Assembly: GCF_008831285.2 (NCBI RefSeq)
Contig: NC_045144.1
Span: 18,801,716-18,865,715, forward strand
Origin: Nymphaea colorata
Lineage: Eukaryota > Streptophyta > Magnoliopsida > Nymphaeales > Nymphaeaceae
Direction: 5' to 3'
Length of the DNA stretch: 64,000 nt
In this document: positions 27,033 to 40,166 of the stretch, one piece after another
Numbering within the stretch: the stretch's first letter is position 1
Layout: the number at the start of each line of letters is the position of its first letter
Made by a program: the position numbers and the translations under genes
Notes under the pieces: generated by a model
Databases searched by the model: none
Told to the model about the DNA's origin: nothing
What the model saw: only the letters and a program-made list of their open reading frames with translations

Positions 27033-30000
27033 CTATAACCCTGCAGAAGAACGGTTTGATCGGTTTGACTCACTAACCCTGGATGCCAAAGCTAAGACGT
27101 CAGGTGATATCTCCCAACTACCACTCTTTCGTCCCCAGCTAGAACGTCTCGGATGGATTGCTAACCGTCCATCAAGGCCTTCTGCTGGAAGTGCAGCTCG
27201 CCCAAATTCAGGAGATGACATGTCACCAACAGCATCCTTGCTCTGCAGACCATCGGTTCCATACCTCCTTTCAATATCAGCGATCCCTCCACCAACATCA
27301 TCCCACACAGTCTTGCCACCCATCTCAATGTCACCAACAGACTTCCCCATGTTGGGACTAATGAAACCTGGTTCAGCTGACCCCGACCGTAAACCTGTTT
27401 CCAAATGCACCCTTGCTCTAAATTTGTTCTTAGAAGGAGGTATTTTCGAGAAGAAGACTTCCTTGTAATTCTCCACCAACCCTCTATTGTAAGGATTAGC
27501 TCGCGCATCATATCGAGCTCTAAAGTTTTCGTAAGTAGTCTGAAAGAACAAAGCAAAGAGAAGCAGACTTTAGACAAAATTCCTACCATTTTCTATACAG
27601 AAACAAAAACAACGGTGCAAGGAAAATTACCTGGTTTGTGCCAATAAGATACAAATGGAAAACGCTAAGGCCACCAACAAACCACACAGCTACAAAAGCA
27701 TAGACAATCAACACAATTGAAGCAGGTGTTTTAGCTATTGCCCTCCAAACATTAGTCTCCTCAACATCCATGATCCTCTTAATGTAGACGCAGCAAAATC
27801 CAAAGACATATATGCATAGCATGGTTGTTGAGAAAACGAACATGAAGAAAAACCTGTAGTTTCTCTGCATGACATCACATACAGTTGCACAATATTCAGT
27901 CAACATTTTGATTTATATATGATACTGATGCTAAATTCTTAATACTGAATCTGTAGAAGTTGTCATCAGGTAGTACATATCCTCTACAGAACGAGTCCAG
28001 AGATGCAATTTGAAACCAAATTTCAGCAGTTTTTGTCAATCAGCCTTTGTGCAGAATTTTGAGGGCAAATATTTCTTCATCTTTTTGTCATTTTGGCTCA
28101 AAAAATGATTTATTATGTCATCTTGGTTCCAGCATCAGAAAAAGGAAAAGAACTGTAAGAGATAATGCTTCTGAGATAAAATTTTGTTGACGACTATCAA
28201 GACAAAAGCATATAACATCTCAGAACAACATCTGCCAGAGATCACATGACTTGGGATTCACGAGTCAAGGAATAGACATAGTGAAGAAAATGGCACCAAA
28301 GTCACACAGACATGACCAAGATAGGAGTACTTTATGAAGTTTTCAATAACATAGAGTAGCACTAGCATAGAACAACACATATTCACAAAAAATCCAGTAG
28401 AATTATAAGGTGTACAGATATAGCAGGATATTTACCAGCCCAATGCATTGACCAACCCAAGGGCAATGGTGGTCGAAACGTTCCACACAATTATTGCAGA
28501 TTGAACAGTGGGAGCAGCGAGGAGGCCGATACAGCATACAGGTATCACAGTACTTCACCTTTACAATGATTCCATTTACAACCACATCCTTAAAACGAGG
28601 TAAGCGTGATTGTGGCGTCAGACCAGCTCCAACATCAACATTGGTATCCAAGACTTCTGGTTCTGGAGGGTGAGTGTTACGAGGTATTATGCCAGGATCT
28701 CTGCTAGAAGTAAGAAGGAGAAGACAAAAAATCTGGAAAAAGGGAAAAGCAACCCATGAAACTAAAAAATAAAGTATAGACTACAAGAATAGCATACCAA
28801 CAGCATAGAGCTTACAACAACAAGAAAAGGTTAAATTACCAACTAAAAAACTCGAGTACAGCATACGAACCATGAAGACAGACTCTCTAGAAGGAAATGA
28901 TCATGCCAACAGGACTGTTAAGGACAGGTCTATGGGCAAATAAAAGTGCAGAGTCAATTTAGACGAAAGAAACAGTAAACTGAAGGCACAGAGAGCTGCA
29001 CTTCCAAGACATGATCATGGGTGGAGGAGAAAAAAAAAAAGCACCCATTCCACTGATCGTTGGAGATAATAGAATTGTTGCTTGGCTAAAACACACAAAA
29101 AGTTGAGTCGCAGTGACGTGCCATTTTTGCTTGTTCCTAGTGACACAGCTAAACCTTGCAGACTTACTTGTAAGGAAGAATTCATTTTTATCTTATATAA
29201 ATGTTTAACACTTTCAATGGTTTTTCAAATATTAAAAAAATCAGAAAACAATTTCTTGTTAACAAATAGATTGTGGAAATGCACCCACTTGTTTCTAACC
29301 CCAAAGAGAATTGAAGTTGTAAATTGAATTGAGTTGTGACTCATCAGTCATTCTGTACCCTTATCCTTGTAACATGGCATAAAAAGCTATCTTGCCTAAG
29401 CATATCTAGAAGTGCGGTACATCTAGCATTCAGCATCTGCCCTGATCTAGCAAGGATATTTGGAGAGAGAGAGAGAGGGATGAGCCAAGTAAAGAACAGC
29501 TCCCCCCTTCCCAGTTGACCGGCTCCTTGACACACACCAGAACATAAGAAAGAAACATGAGAATTTCATGTGGCTTGGACACAGCCATTCAAACTTCAAA
29601 ATCATCACCATGAGGACATAATATCAAAATTTGGACCCTCAATACACGGTACAGACTACAGAGATATTTCTTGAAAGTTCATCTGTCATTTCATATATTT
29701 CTTTTAAGTTTTAACAGAATGAACAATGACAGGCCTGCTCGTTTAACAGCAATATAAAACTTCTTTTCAGAAGAAAACAAGCAATAAACTGTCATGCTCT
29801 GTAAATATCATTTTTGAATGCATGGTCTGGAGTTTTTTTTTTTTTAAGAATAATTCAGGGAAAGAAGGGTGGGAGCCATTAATGGGATAGCACTTTGCAG
29901 GAGCTAGCATTGTCAACTTGTGTCAGGACCTATGAACCAAGGGACAATCTCGAGCAAGCAGTTGCTGCGCAAAACTAGCAGTGTTCTCCTTTTCCATTTT

Positions 30001-33000
30001 TGGGTTTTTCTCCCACTTGATTGAGTAGGTAAGATTGACACGTTTTAGAAAGCAGACCACTTGATCGAGTAGATAAAATTGGCACCTTTCTTCTTCCACT
30101 CTCCTGTATGTATGTGTAAACAACACATGCCAAACTTGCTCCTATTTTTATTTCATCACTGATAGAATAGAACTGGTATCAACATGGATTTTAAATGGAG
30201 GATCAGAAAATGTACAGCCACGAAAGAAAGCAGAAGTGAACATAGATTTGTGTTCAATAATATTCTTTTTCTACCCAAGAATGCAGTTACAAGCTCGAAC
30301 AAGATTGAGATCAAAACTCATCCTTTCCAAACAGGCAACAACGAGGCATCTGCAAGGTAAAATTTGATTACAATGGCATGCTGTCAATGCTTGTTTCACC
30401 TACTTTTGCATTTATATACGCAAAGATACACACTGGAGAGTTGTAAAAAACTTAAAAATGCCACATCACGTTATGCCTCAGAAATCTGAATGCATGAAAA
30501 GAAGTCAGAGCCTTTTAATGAACCAGTAACTCATTCAATTATAGCACCGCATAAGATAAGGTTGAGAAAAGTACAACAACACGTTTGCAACAATAATCTT
30601 GTATACAAAAGAGAACAGAATCCAGATAAAATGAAAAGAAAAAAAGGTCACTCACATATAATGTGAATACAACAGCTGCCACCATTATCGATATTCCCCA
30701 ATGGCCTTTAAAATCATCCATTAAATGTCTTGCAACAAAAACACAGAAAATAGCCACAGGAGCAGCAATGAGGAATATGGTTAAGAATATAGATCTTGCA
30801 TCGGGTCCGAAGATGAACATCCCATTAAGACAAAATACCTACAAAATAGGAGAAATGTAAATAATGACTGGTTTAGACCAAATGAGCACGTTTGATAGCC
30901 AACAGATAAAGGCACAATTACAACAGACAGAACAAGCTGCAAAAGTCCCCTTTCACATGTAGCAAATAATTACAAGATTAACACAGAAAACCAATTAAAA
31001 GGTTAGAAACAATAGACCACTGTAACAATGGCAATGCAACATAAACATGAAAACATTAAGAACAAAAAGAATACTTTGTTCCAAAACCTCACATAACTGC
31101 CAGCATCAATTGCTATTCAATTGTGCCCACATTGTTAGCCTCAAATCAAGAGCTAAAGAATGTCTAGTCAACAATAACCGTCTGCACCTGATGCATATTC
31201 ACCAAAGTAACTGTCTAAGATGGATTGACTACCGGTTATTAATTAAATTGACCAAATAAAATTACCTCTGGATGCGATTGTTTCTTATCATACTCTTAAC
31301 CATGAACCAAAATGGTTCACCTGCTATCCATAGACCAGCAATATAAGTTAGGGATTCAAGTTGCTAGTAAGCTTTCATCATAATAGGGAAAGGGAGAACA
31401 AGAATTGACTTCTCTAAGGCCCTAGTCTAGTTGCATGGAATACCAATAGCAATTCTATACCATCTTTAAGAGATGAAGAATCTCTTGATACTCTTTCCTT
31501 GAACATATATTGAGTAACTGCTTCAGCGAATCAGCAATGATCGATACTCTTTCCTTGAACATATATTGAGTAACTGCTTCAGCGAATCAGCAATGATCCT
31601 CATATCTTGAGGTACAAGCACCCAATTATAAGTTGCTTAACAGCAATAGCCCATGTCAGTCACATACAAATGTGTGCAGCAAGGTATGCAGTGTAAGCCA
31701 ACCTGATTCCCTCAAAGTATTTAGATGACCTAAGTGATACCACACATTTATGCATCTGAGGAGAAGTACATTGTGTGCTTGTATATATTCACAACTTCAC
31801 ATAACTCTGCATGCATTTGTAATAACAGTGTGCCAAGCACCAAAGCATCTCTTCCTGCAACTCACAAAACATAGTAAAAAAAAATGCTGTCTACCAACAA
31901 AACGACTCACGCCAATCAAGTTCCAGTATAATGTGGACAATGGCATAGTGCCCTTATGAAATTGCCCATGAAACACAGATATACCAATCTGCAACAGAGT
32001 GAGCCAGAATCCATAACATTGAATTTTAAATGATAGGTAGTGAACTAGTGATGCTTCCCGGAAGTGAACGCCAACTACACCAACCAATCTAACAAACAAT
32101 CAATGTGGATAAACTAAAAGGTATGCTGACTAAGACAAGGAGATTGCTTATGTAAGCATTTCATTTATGCTGCTATTTCTTCCTTAAATATAGTTCTACT
32201 GTGCCTCAGTGAAGACTATGCTTATTTACTGGAACTAAAGTTATTTGCCACGGGTGTTTTAGGCTTTCAAGATGGATGTCCTTAATTGTGCACTTCTAAT
32301 CTGTCCCTCTTTTGTTCTATACAAACTTTTATAGCCATTGTTAATCTTCCCACTCTCACGTACAAGTGTACTCTTCCCAACCGTACTGGATTACAAGTCA
32401 CTACATGACAGAAGGCTTCAACAATCTAGAGTACCCTACAACAGAGGCAGAGTTTTGCGCATACAACAAAAGATGATCCTGACAGTTTCATTGGTTTAGT
32501 CACTCAGCTCACTGTCAAGTGTCAACCTAAATTCAAGCAAGGACACTCCATAACAGCTTATGATGCATGATTGCCACTTGGTCTATTTAAGATGCATTAT
32601 TATATTTATGTCTCCAAGACAACAAAGCTTAGAGTGCTACACTCTCTATTTACCATTTTGGTTATGAAAAAGGCGAGGAACTTACACCAACATTATCTGT
32701 AAATTTTGAGACCTGGGCAGTATTATGTATCCGCAATAAATGAATATCTACAATACAGCAGGTAGCAAACACCAACAGGTTCCACAATAAGCACCAAATA
32801 TAGAACTGATAATAATAAACGATCGTGAAATATGTTTGTCTCTGAAACGAATACAGCAAGCCTAAAGTCCACTTATATCAAGTTAATATTGATTCATCTA
32901 CATATCTGATCTTCCAGATGTACATAGTTCAGCTATCTTTGCACGTTCGAAAATTTCCAATTCATGCCGCAAATACCTACATACAAGTCCCTTTGACCTA

Positions 33001-33642
33001 TGCAAGAAGTTGATTCATCGAGATCAGAAGACCTTAAAATTATGTTGTGGTTTAAAGAAGCACCAGCTTAATTAAATCGAGAGAAAGCTATATTTAACCA
33101 CATAAATAATATTCAGAAAAACTAATCTATTAAACAATATTCAGAAAAATTAATCTATATCACCAACACTACACAGGTACATAACAGTATAAATAAAAAT
33201 GAAGGACACTCCATTCCCAAATTGAAGCACTGAGAGACCACTTCAATCCACAAGGAATCAGACTAAAGCCGAACTGGTCGCTTCCCGCTGAGCAAAAACG
33301 TTAGGAGACAAAAACCATACTGTACCCATTCCATGTTGCTAAGAACTTCAGTCAAAATCCAATCAACTGAATGGATAGCGAACTCCCAACATTCCGCAAG
33401 AAGGAACAAAAATTCAAAAATCCAACCGGACAACCCCAAAGCGCGAACCAAAACTAGATCTCCAACGCTCGCATCATAAAAACAACAGATCAAAACCCTA
33501 AAAATGAAAACGCGAGAAAGTGAAGATAAGCGGAACCCGAACTCACGTTGCTGCCTTTCCAGACCTCGTAAACCCTCGGCGCGTGGCTCGCATCAGCGCC
33601 ACTGCCATCCCTCTCAGGAACAGGCGGAGGATGCGCGTACAT
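27033..33642 (-). CDS. PAT: DHHC-type protein S-acyltransferase (palmitoyltransferase)
   Basis: A predicted 438-residue integral membrane enzyme that transfers palmitate to protein cysteines. Exons (minus): 33642-33547, 30838-30656, 28732-28436, 27864-27631 and 27539-27033. All introns are GT-AG in phase 0 (2708, 1923, 571 and 91 bp). The N-terminus is [15 protein letters not shown]. Four membrane segments are visible near residues 48-68, 81-102, 199-219 and 239-262. The Cys-rich domain runs from [20 protein letters not shown] to [13 protein letters not shown], with the catalytic DHHC at residues 180-183 in the cytosolic loop between segments 2 and 3. The TTxE motif follows as TTYENFR (271-277), then [15 protein letters not shown]. 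The long cytosolic tail has the [11 protein letters not shown] block. It matches the plant PAT5-9 type group in length and motifs. The first exon is GC-richer than its surroundings. Confidence 0.94.
31487..31598. repeat. Exact 56 bp tandem duplication in acyltransferase intron 1
   Basis: Two adjacent copies (31487-31542 and 31543-31598) beginning gatactctttccttgaac appear identical base for base, indicating a recent event or assembly duplication. Confidence 0.9.
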
Positions 33643-34090
33643 ATCTCCGATCCCGCGCCGGCAGTCGCAAGGCAGAGTCGCTGGAACCCGGATGAAGAAT
33701 TTTCCTTAAAAAGGAGAAGACAGAGGAACAGAGGGCGAGGGAGGGGAGGACGGCAGGACTGCTCTAGAGTTCCGGCAACTGGATCACGCCAACAATCAGC
33801 TGTTGACCATCCGATCGGCGACCTCCGGCGTACGGCGACAGACAGGAGGAGGTGGCCGAATCCATAACCTTGCAAAGAAAGCTACTCGGTTTTTCTTCTT
33901 TTTCCATTTCTTACTTTTTTTTTGTTTTAACTTTTCCTTAACGGACTTCAACGACGTCATAACGGATAATTCGTATCGAATCGGTTTCGGACGACATAAC
34001 CGACTCGGTTGACTTGAGCTTCACTTTGTATCGGTTTCAGTCAACGACTGAACTGATCATTTCATTTCATTTGTACTTAGATAAGTTAGT

Positions 34091-34350
34091 TGGTCCGATC
34101 AAATAGGCAGCCGGTTACTGATTCGATTATCTTCTATGTCCAATCGGCTGGTCATTGATTCGATTATCTTCTATGTCCGATCAAATAGGCGGCCGGTCAC
34201 TGATTCGATTATCTTCTATGTTCGATCGGTTGGTCACTGATTCGATTATCTTTTATGTCCGATCAAATAGGCGGCCAGTCACTGATTTGATTATCTTCTA
34301 CGTTCGATCAAATAGGCAGCCGGTCACTGATTCGATTATCTTCTATGATA
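34091..34350. repeat. Minisatellite with alternating 37/45 bp spacing
   Basis: Six copies of the core GATTCGATTATCTTCTATG start at 34120, 34157, 34202, 34239, 34284 and 34329, spaced 37, 45, 37, 45 and 45. The longer spacing carries the extra segment aaataggc. The array lies about 450-710 bp upstream of the acyltransferase start codon. There are no unique spacers, so this is not a CRISPR array. Confidence 0.85.
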
Positions 34351-35433
34351 ACCCCAACCACCATTTTATTAGAATTATCAAGGCTGGACTTAAAATCTTA
34401 GAGCATGTTTGATTGCACAAAGTCTTACTGCAATAATTTGATGCATGTTATGGGAATTAGGGAACATGTTTTAAGATTTTTTTAGTCGTGTTTGAATGGT
34501 ATTTGTATAAGACATACATGTTTCTTGAAACTTCTTATTAAAGCAACCAAACCTGTCCTTAGAGCTAGAAAATTAGGATTATGCATGAAAAACTACCTTT
34601 TTATAAAAAATAATTAATGGGCTTTTCTCAAAATTTTAATTCGTCTTAGTGTGAATAGCAGAAGTAGGCTTATATTTTTTTATTTTATTTTAATGAGATT
34701 TTTGTCAAAGTTCTTTATGCTAATTGGTTTTGTAAACATAATCAAGTCAATAATGACAGTATGAACCCCCTCAATAGGTCAACTTCTGTTGGCATCAGTT
34801 GGTAGACATTCTAGAGAGAGAAACGCCACATTTTCTTGCTTTCCAACCTACCCATTTGAAAAAAAATTATGAGGGTCAAATCAGCTCACATATAAGTGGC
34901 AAAATTTATGTTTTAAATATTGAAATTTGAGAATGTGGAAACACTGGTGATAGAAGTATAATTTGGAGTTTTATAAACCATAACTATAACATCTAACCAT
35001 GAGAATGAAAGTGGTTAGAGAATAATTTTATACTTAAGACCTTGAAATATAGTAATAATCACATATATTTTAGTTTCACCGAGATACAGGGGAGTGCGCA
35101 CCATCCTAATGAGAGTTGAATCCTTCTCTCCAGGTCCAGGGCTTCGTGGGGCCTAAATGAGTCAGTATATCCTCGACTTATTATTTTGCTCCTTCCATCT
35201 GGATCATGAGCATAATGGTTACAAAAAACCAAATTGAAGATGAATAATATATGTTTGACAGTTTCACCAGCTATATTGTGCTCCTCGAACTTTATTGTGC
35301 ATTTTAAGTTGTGGCTTCTATTCAAAGTTGACTAAGGAGGTTGAGTTGTCAAATAAAAATATTTAAGTCGATTTTGGAAAAAATATATTGTGACTACTAT
35401 CTGAGTCATATTCAACTCGGAGACTATCCCGAG
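34351..35433. other. AT-rich intergenic sequence
   Basis: No gene supported. A minus-strand open frame at 35059-35325 is of higher complexity than its surroundings but matches nothing I can name. Confidence 0.4.
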
Positions 35434-35648
35434 ATGTGGTAGCATACTAGGTGGCAAGGTGGTTCGGCGTCTCTAATGACTCAGGTTCGAGTATTGAAGT
35501 GGTCATTATCACGTTTCAATGCACTATACCTTTAGACCGTAAAAGGTCCCGAAGCATGCTATGTGAAAACCCAGGAGGACGGGCACAGAGGGCCAATGGC
35601 TTCTCTTAAGGAAGATAGAATGAACCACTCACACTAAAAAAAAAAAAC
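35434..35648 (+). mobile_element. tRNA-derived SINE, group A, copy 2
   Basis: A-box TAGCATACTAGG at 35440-35451 and B-box CAGGTTCGAGTA. The body matches copy 1 (13201-13404) through the 3' end AATGAACCACTCACAC, followed by a 12-base poly(A). It is the best preserved of the three. A 15-16 bp tandem duplication (tttgatctatgaaac) lies just downstream. Confidence 0.8.
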
Positions 35649-35942
35649 TGGAAGACTAAATATTTTGATCTATGAAACTTTGATCTATGAAACTTATAGG
35701 TTTCCTGGCCTTGTATTCGAGATATTAAAAGGTATTTAAACCTGGTATTGCCTTGCCTCTCGATTGGTAGTTTTCTAAAGTTTCAAAATGCTATGGGTTG
35801 GAATTTGTCAAACTTGAAATTTCGATCAATTTTTAATCAGATTGGTACAGTAATTAAGCAAATCTTTAACTTAGTTTTCCATTAGACATTTTCATTTCTC
35901 ATAAGACTCCATGAATCACAAATCATGCTACAGTTTAAGTGG

Positions 35943-36085
<143 letters not shown>

Positions 36086-36119
36086 GCCCACAACAATCAA
36101 ACTGGTCCAAGGGTTATTT

Positions 36120-36290
36120 TTAGATGTGGATAGACCTATGGTAGACCATTCAACTCGAATGTCACACTTGTCACCGTTCGCAACCCAGAAGAGTAACACA
36201 ACAAAACATGACAGCGGCCACGAGATTTGAACCTTGAACCTCATTTTAAAAGTTTTTTGCACGAACATGACTAGTTTCACCAAGGTGCCG
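36120..36290 (-). mobile_element. SINE-like element, group C, copy 1
   Basis: On the minus strand, a B-box-like GGTTCAAATCTCGTGG is followed by CCGCTGTCATGTTTT. The copy at 37262-37388 has TTTGAATCCCGTGG then TTGCTGTCACATTCT in the same orientation. An A-box-like stretch (TCGGCACCTTGGTG) lies upstream. Confidence 0.5.
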
Positions 36291-36558
36291 ACACAGTACT
36301 TAGTTGTTTAGTTTTGGAAACAATGTTTGTTTATTTTTTAATTGAGTTATAAATTTGTCATAAAGTTTGCCCCAGCTGTTAAATGTCTTTGTCTCCCGTC
36401 ACATCCTTATAATCTCACTGCGTACTGTAAATAGTCCCTTTGCCAATTATTATAAAGGAAATAGTGAAAGAAATTAGGAATCATGAAGCATTCGCATGCG
36501 ACATCAAGGGAGAGATTATATATATATATATATATATAGCCATAGAAGCAGCATGTTG

Positions 36559-36688
<130 letters not shown>

Positions 36689-37261
36689 AGGGAGGAAAAA
36701 CTGGGTGGTGGAAAGGGTAAGAAATAAAAAAGCTCAACGTTAACAAATCAATTGTGGGGACAATATTTGACTTTTATAAGTGTCTATCTTTTAATTAATT
36801 ATAGGCCGTTGAATATTTAATGTGATGAAGATTAAACTCAGATCAATCAGGGGTGAAAGTTAAAATTTAAAGTAGATCCAAACATTAACAATAAGTTTTA
36901 AATATTTAGTCATTCAGTATGACTGATTTCAATTTTCTTTCTTGCGGGAAAACTGGCTATTGACTTCTCCAATCCTATTTTTTTTATTGTTTTCATTGAA
37001 CTTCAGCATTCGGCATTAACAAAGAAGCAGATAGACAGAAATTTAAAATTCGCTCAACAATGGATATTTTTGAACTAATTTTACTACGTCCTTCTTTTTT
37101 TTCTTTTTCCATAATCTACCTTGTTGATGTGATATTTACTTTTAAAACATTGCAAAAAAAAAAGAATGTATATAGATCTAAACTAATTTGTGACATTCTA
37201 AAAAATAATTTTTTACTTCTAAAACTCATGTTATATTTTAAAAAAATATGATTTTATATTT

Positions 37262-37388
37262 CGATTGAGTCGGACCTAGGTGCATTTATGGTTATGTCAT
37301 AGCGAGTTGTGTACGAGAATGTGACAGCAACCACGGGATTCAAAACTCACGCTCTTTTTTCATGAGTCACCTTATCGCCCAGTTACCT
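37262..37388 (-). mobile_element. SINE-like element, group C, copy 2
   Basis: The minus strand has the A-box-like TAACTGGGCGATAAGGTG, then the B-box-like TTTTGAATCCCGTGG, then TTGCTGTCACATTCTCGTA as in the copy at 36120-36290. Confidence 0.5.
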
Positions 37389-38502
37389 ATTTTTAGGGCA
37401 AAATACAGTTTTATATTATCTTAAAATTTAGTTTCTTTATTAAAAAATTTTAAAATAAATTGCATTGTAAAGCCATTGGCAAAGTAAAACTTGCCAATAG
37501 ACATGAGAAGCCCCAGATGAAACTTGTTGGGCACGTTTCTCACGGGCACATGCTATAAACTTCCGGCTATTGCCCTTTGCTCTCTTGCTGCTTTGCCAAG
37601 GAAACTTGTGAGTGGAAGGGGGATATTTCTTTTTCCCCACGAAACCCTTTGTCCACGAACCCAGACAGCTAACTGGGCTCACCCACGTGAAGCGGACACC
37701 TATCAGAATGCAATTATGGATCGCGCCAAGTTGACAGCCAGGCTCAGCCCAGTTGTTAGGTGGGCTAGCCTTGTCACCCAATTATTGCATCTCTATTTCT
37801 TTCACCAAATCACTCGCAATATGGAATCGTCAACAAAAATACGCGCTTTACATTTTTGAATTTCTACGAAATGTTATATTATTTCTTACGTGATTTGAGA
37901 TCATTGAGGATTTTAGATACTAAGATTTTTCAAAACATAAAATGGGAATTCATTTACGAAAATTTTAATTCAATTATGCCAGTTGAAATTTTAAGAAAGG
38001 TAAATCTAAAATTTATTGTCCGAAAAAGATTGAGCTAAAATATGTCTCAATGCGTTGCACCAGATCCTGTCCCACAGGATGGCATATGTCTTTTGACTTT
38101 TCAAAATAGCGCGTATATATATATATATAATGGAGGACCTGAAAAAAATTTTGACCTTTGAGGTCTGTCCAATTCCAACTTTGCATCAAAAGAAAAGGAA
38201 TGTATAACTATATTATTTGGAAATCATAGAGGCAAAATAAGAGAAAAACTTTGATGTCTCCCAAAGCATAAGATGTATGTAGATGATGCATCTTAAGTTT
38301 GATTCCTATAAATGTTACTTTTATTGCAAGCAGTGACATGTGCGACATTAGAGTTGAAGAATGCCCTATAAAACCACCCATATCCCTCGGCAGAAGCACA
38401 GGTTGTATCTACAACCATGCATAGTGGCTCAAGGTCAAGCGAGTGGATGTTCGGCCTCAAGTAACTCAGGCAAAATGCCTTACTTACGACACATGAGTCC
38501 AG
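37389..38502. other. Intergenic sequence
   Basis: No gene recognised. The segment 37500-37800 is GC-richer with open frames on both strands, but none has a known motif. Confidence 0.45.
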
Positions 38503-38690
38503 GGGCGGAGTCAGAAATTTTTCATGAGGAGGGGCGAATTAAAGTTTCTAAATTTTGAGACGGATCGAAATATCATTTTTCAAAATTTTTATATAGGACA
38601 AATAAAATTTACATGTAAAATTTAAAAAAGAAAAAAAAATTTGAGGCAAGGCCAAAGCCCATGGAGGCCCTCCCACGTGAAAGAATGACA
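38503..38690. mobile_element. GGCGGAGCCAGAAATTT-type element fragment
   Basis: Begins CAGGGGCGGAGTCAGAAATT. This terminus recurs (degenerate) near 61145, at 61773, and inverted at 54515-54535 and 56531-56550. Such termini are common on non-autonomous plant DNA transposons. The right end here is not certain. Confidence 0.45.
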
Positions 38691-38759
38691 TGTTTTGTTG
38701 GAAAAGGTTAGATTGACATTGCCTCAGGCAGGCAGTGTCATACTAGTCAGCCATTATTG

Positions 38760-38982
38760 GAAAGAGCTGGTTACATCTTTTGGGCAATGACCTAGTGAGG
38801 TACAACCGAGGCGCATCAATTACTGGTTGAAGGAACTGATTATATAGAAAGATTTTGGATGAGCAGGAGAAAACCGCCGCCATCAGATTGAGAGGTTGAA
38901 ACCCTCCTCCTTAGCTGTTGCTCATGTGGTCCCGAGCTCCTTTGGACCTAAATAAACTAAATATAAAAATTAAAAAAAAAAA
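38760..38982 (+). mobile_element. SINE-like element ending in poly(A), group D
   Basis: A B-box-like GAGGTTGAAACCCTCC at about 38890-38905, then a 3' part ending in ataaactaaatataaaaatt and an A-rich tail. No second copy was recognised in the window, so this rests on the B-box and tail only. Confidence 0.4.
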
Positions 38983-39146
38983 GAAATTCGATCTTAAATG
39001 AGCACAAGGGTGGAGCCATGATTTTCTTTTTTCAAGTAAAAAAATTACATGAACTAAATATATTTTTCAAAATTTTTAAAAGGACAACTAATGAATTTTT
39101 ATTTTTTGACCATAACCCTAGACGGTAATTAGATATCCATCTTGTT

Positions 39147-40166
<1,020 letters not shown>

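Noticed and set aside
27158-27647. Plus-strand and alternative minus-strand frames across the last acyltransferase exon
   Set aside because: Shadows of exon 5; only the frame ending at 27033 continues the TTYENFR and [11 protein letters not shown] motifs.
33520-33867. Arg-rich plus-strand frame of 115 codons and a minus-strand frame of 110 codons
   Set aside because: Both overlap the GC-rich first exon and leader of the acyltransferase in wrong frames. The true frame starts at 33642 (minus).
34091-34350. CRISPR-like direct repeats
   Set aside because: The sequence between repeats is itself repeated rather than unique, and the genome is a plant nuclear one.
35059-35325. 88-codon minus-strand frame considered as an organellar insertion
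   Set aside because: It looks more complex than its flanks, but I could not match it to any organellar gene by eye, so no call is made.
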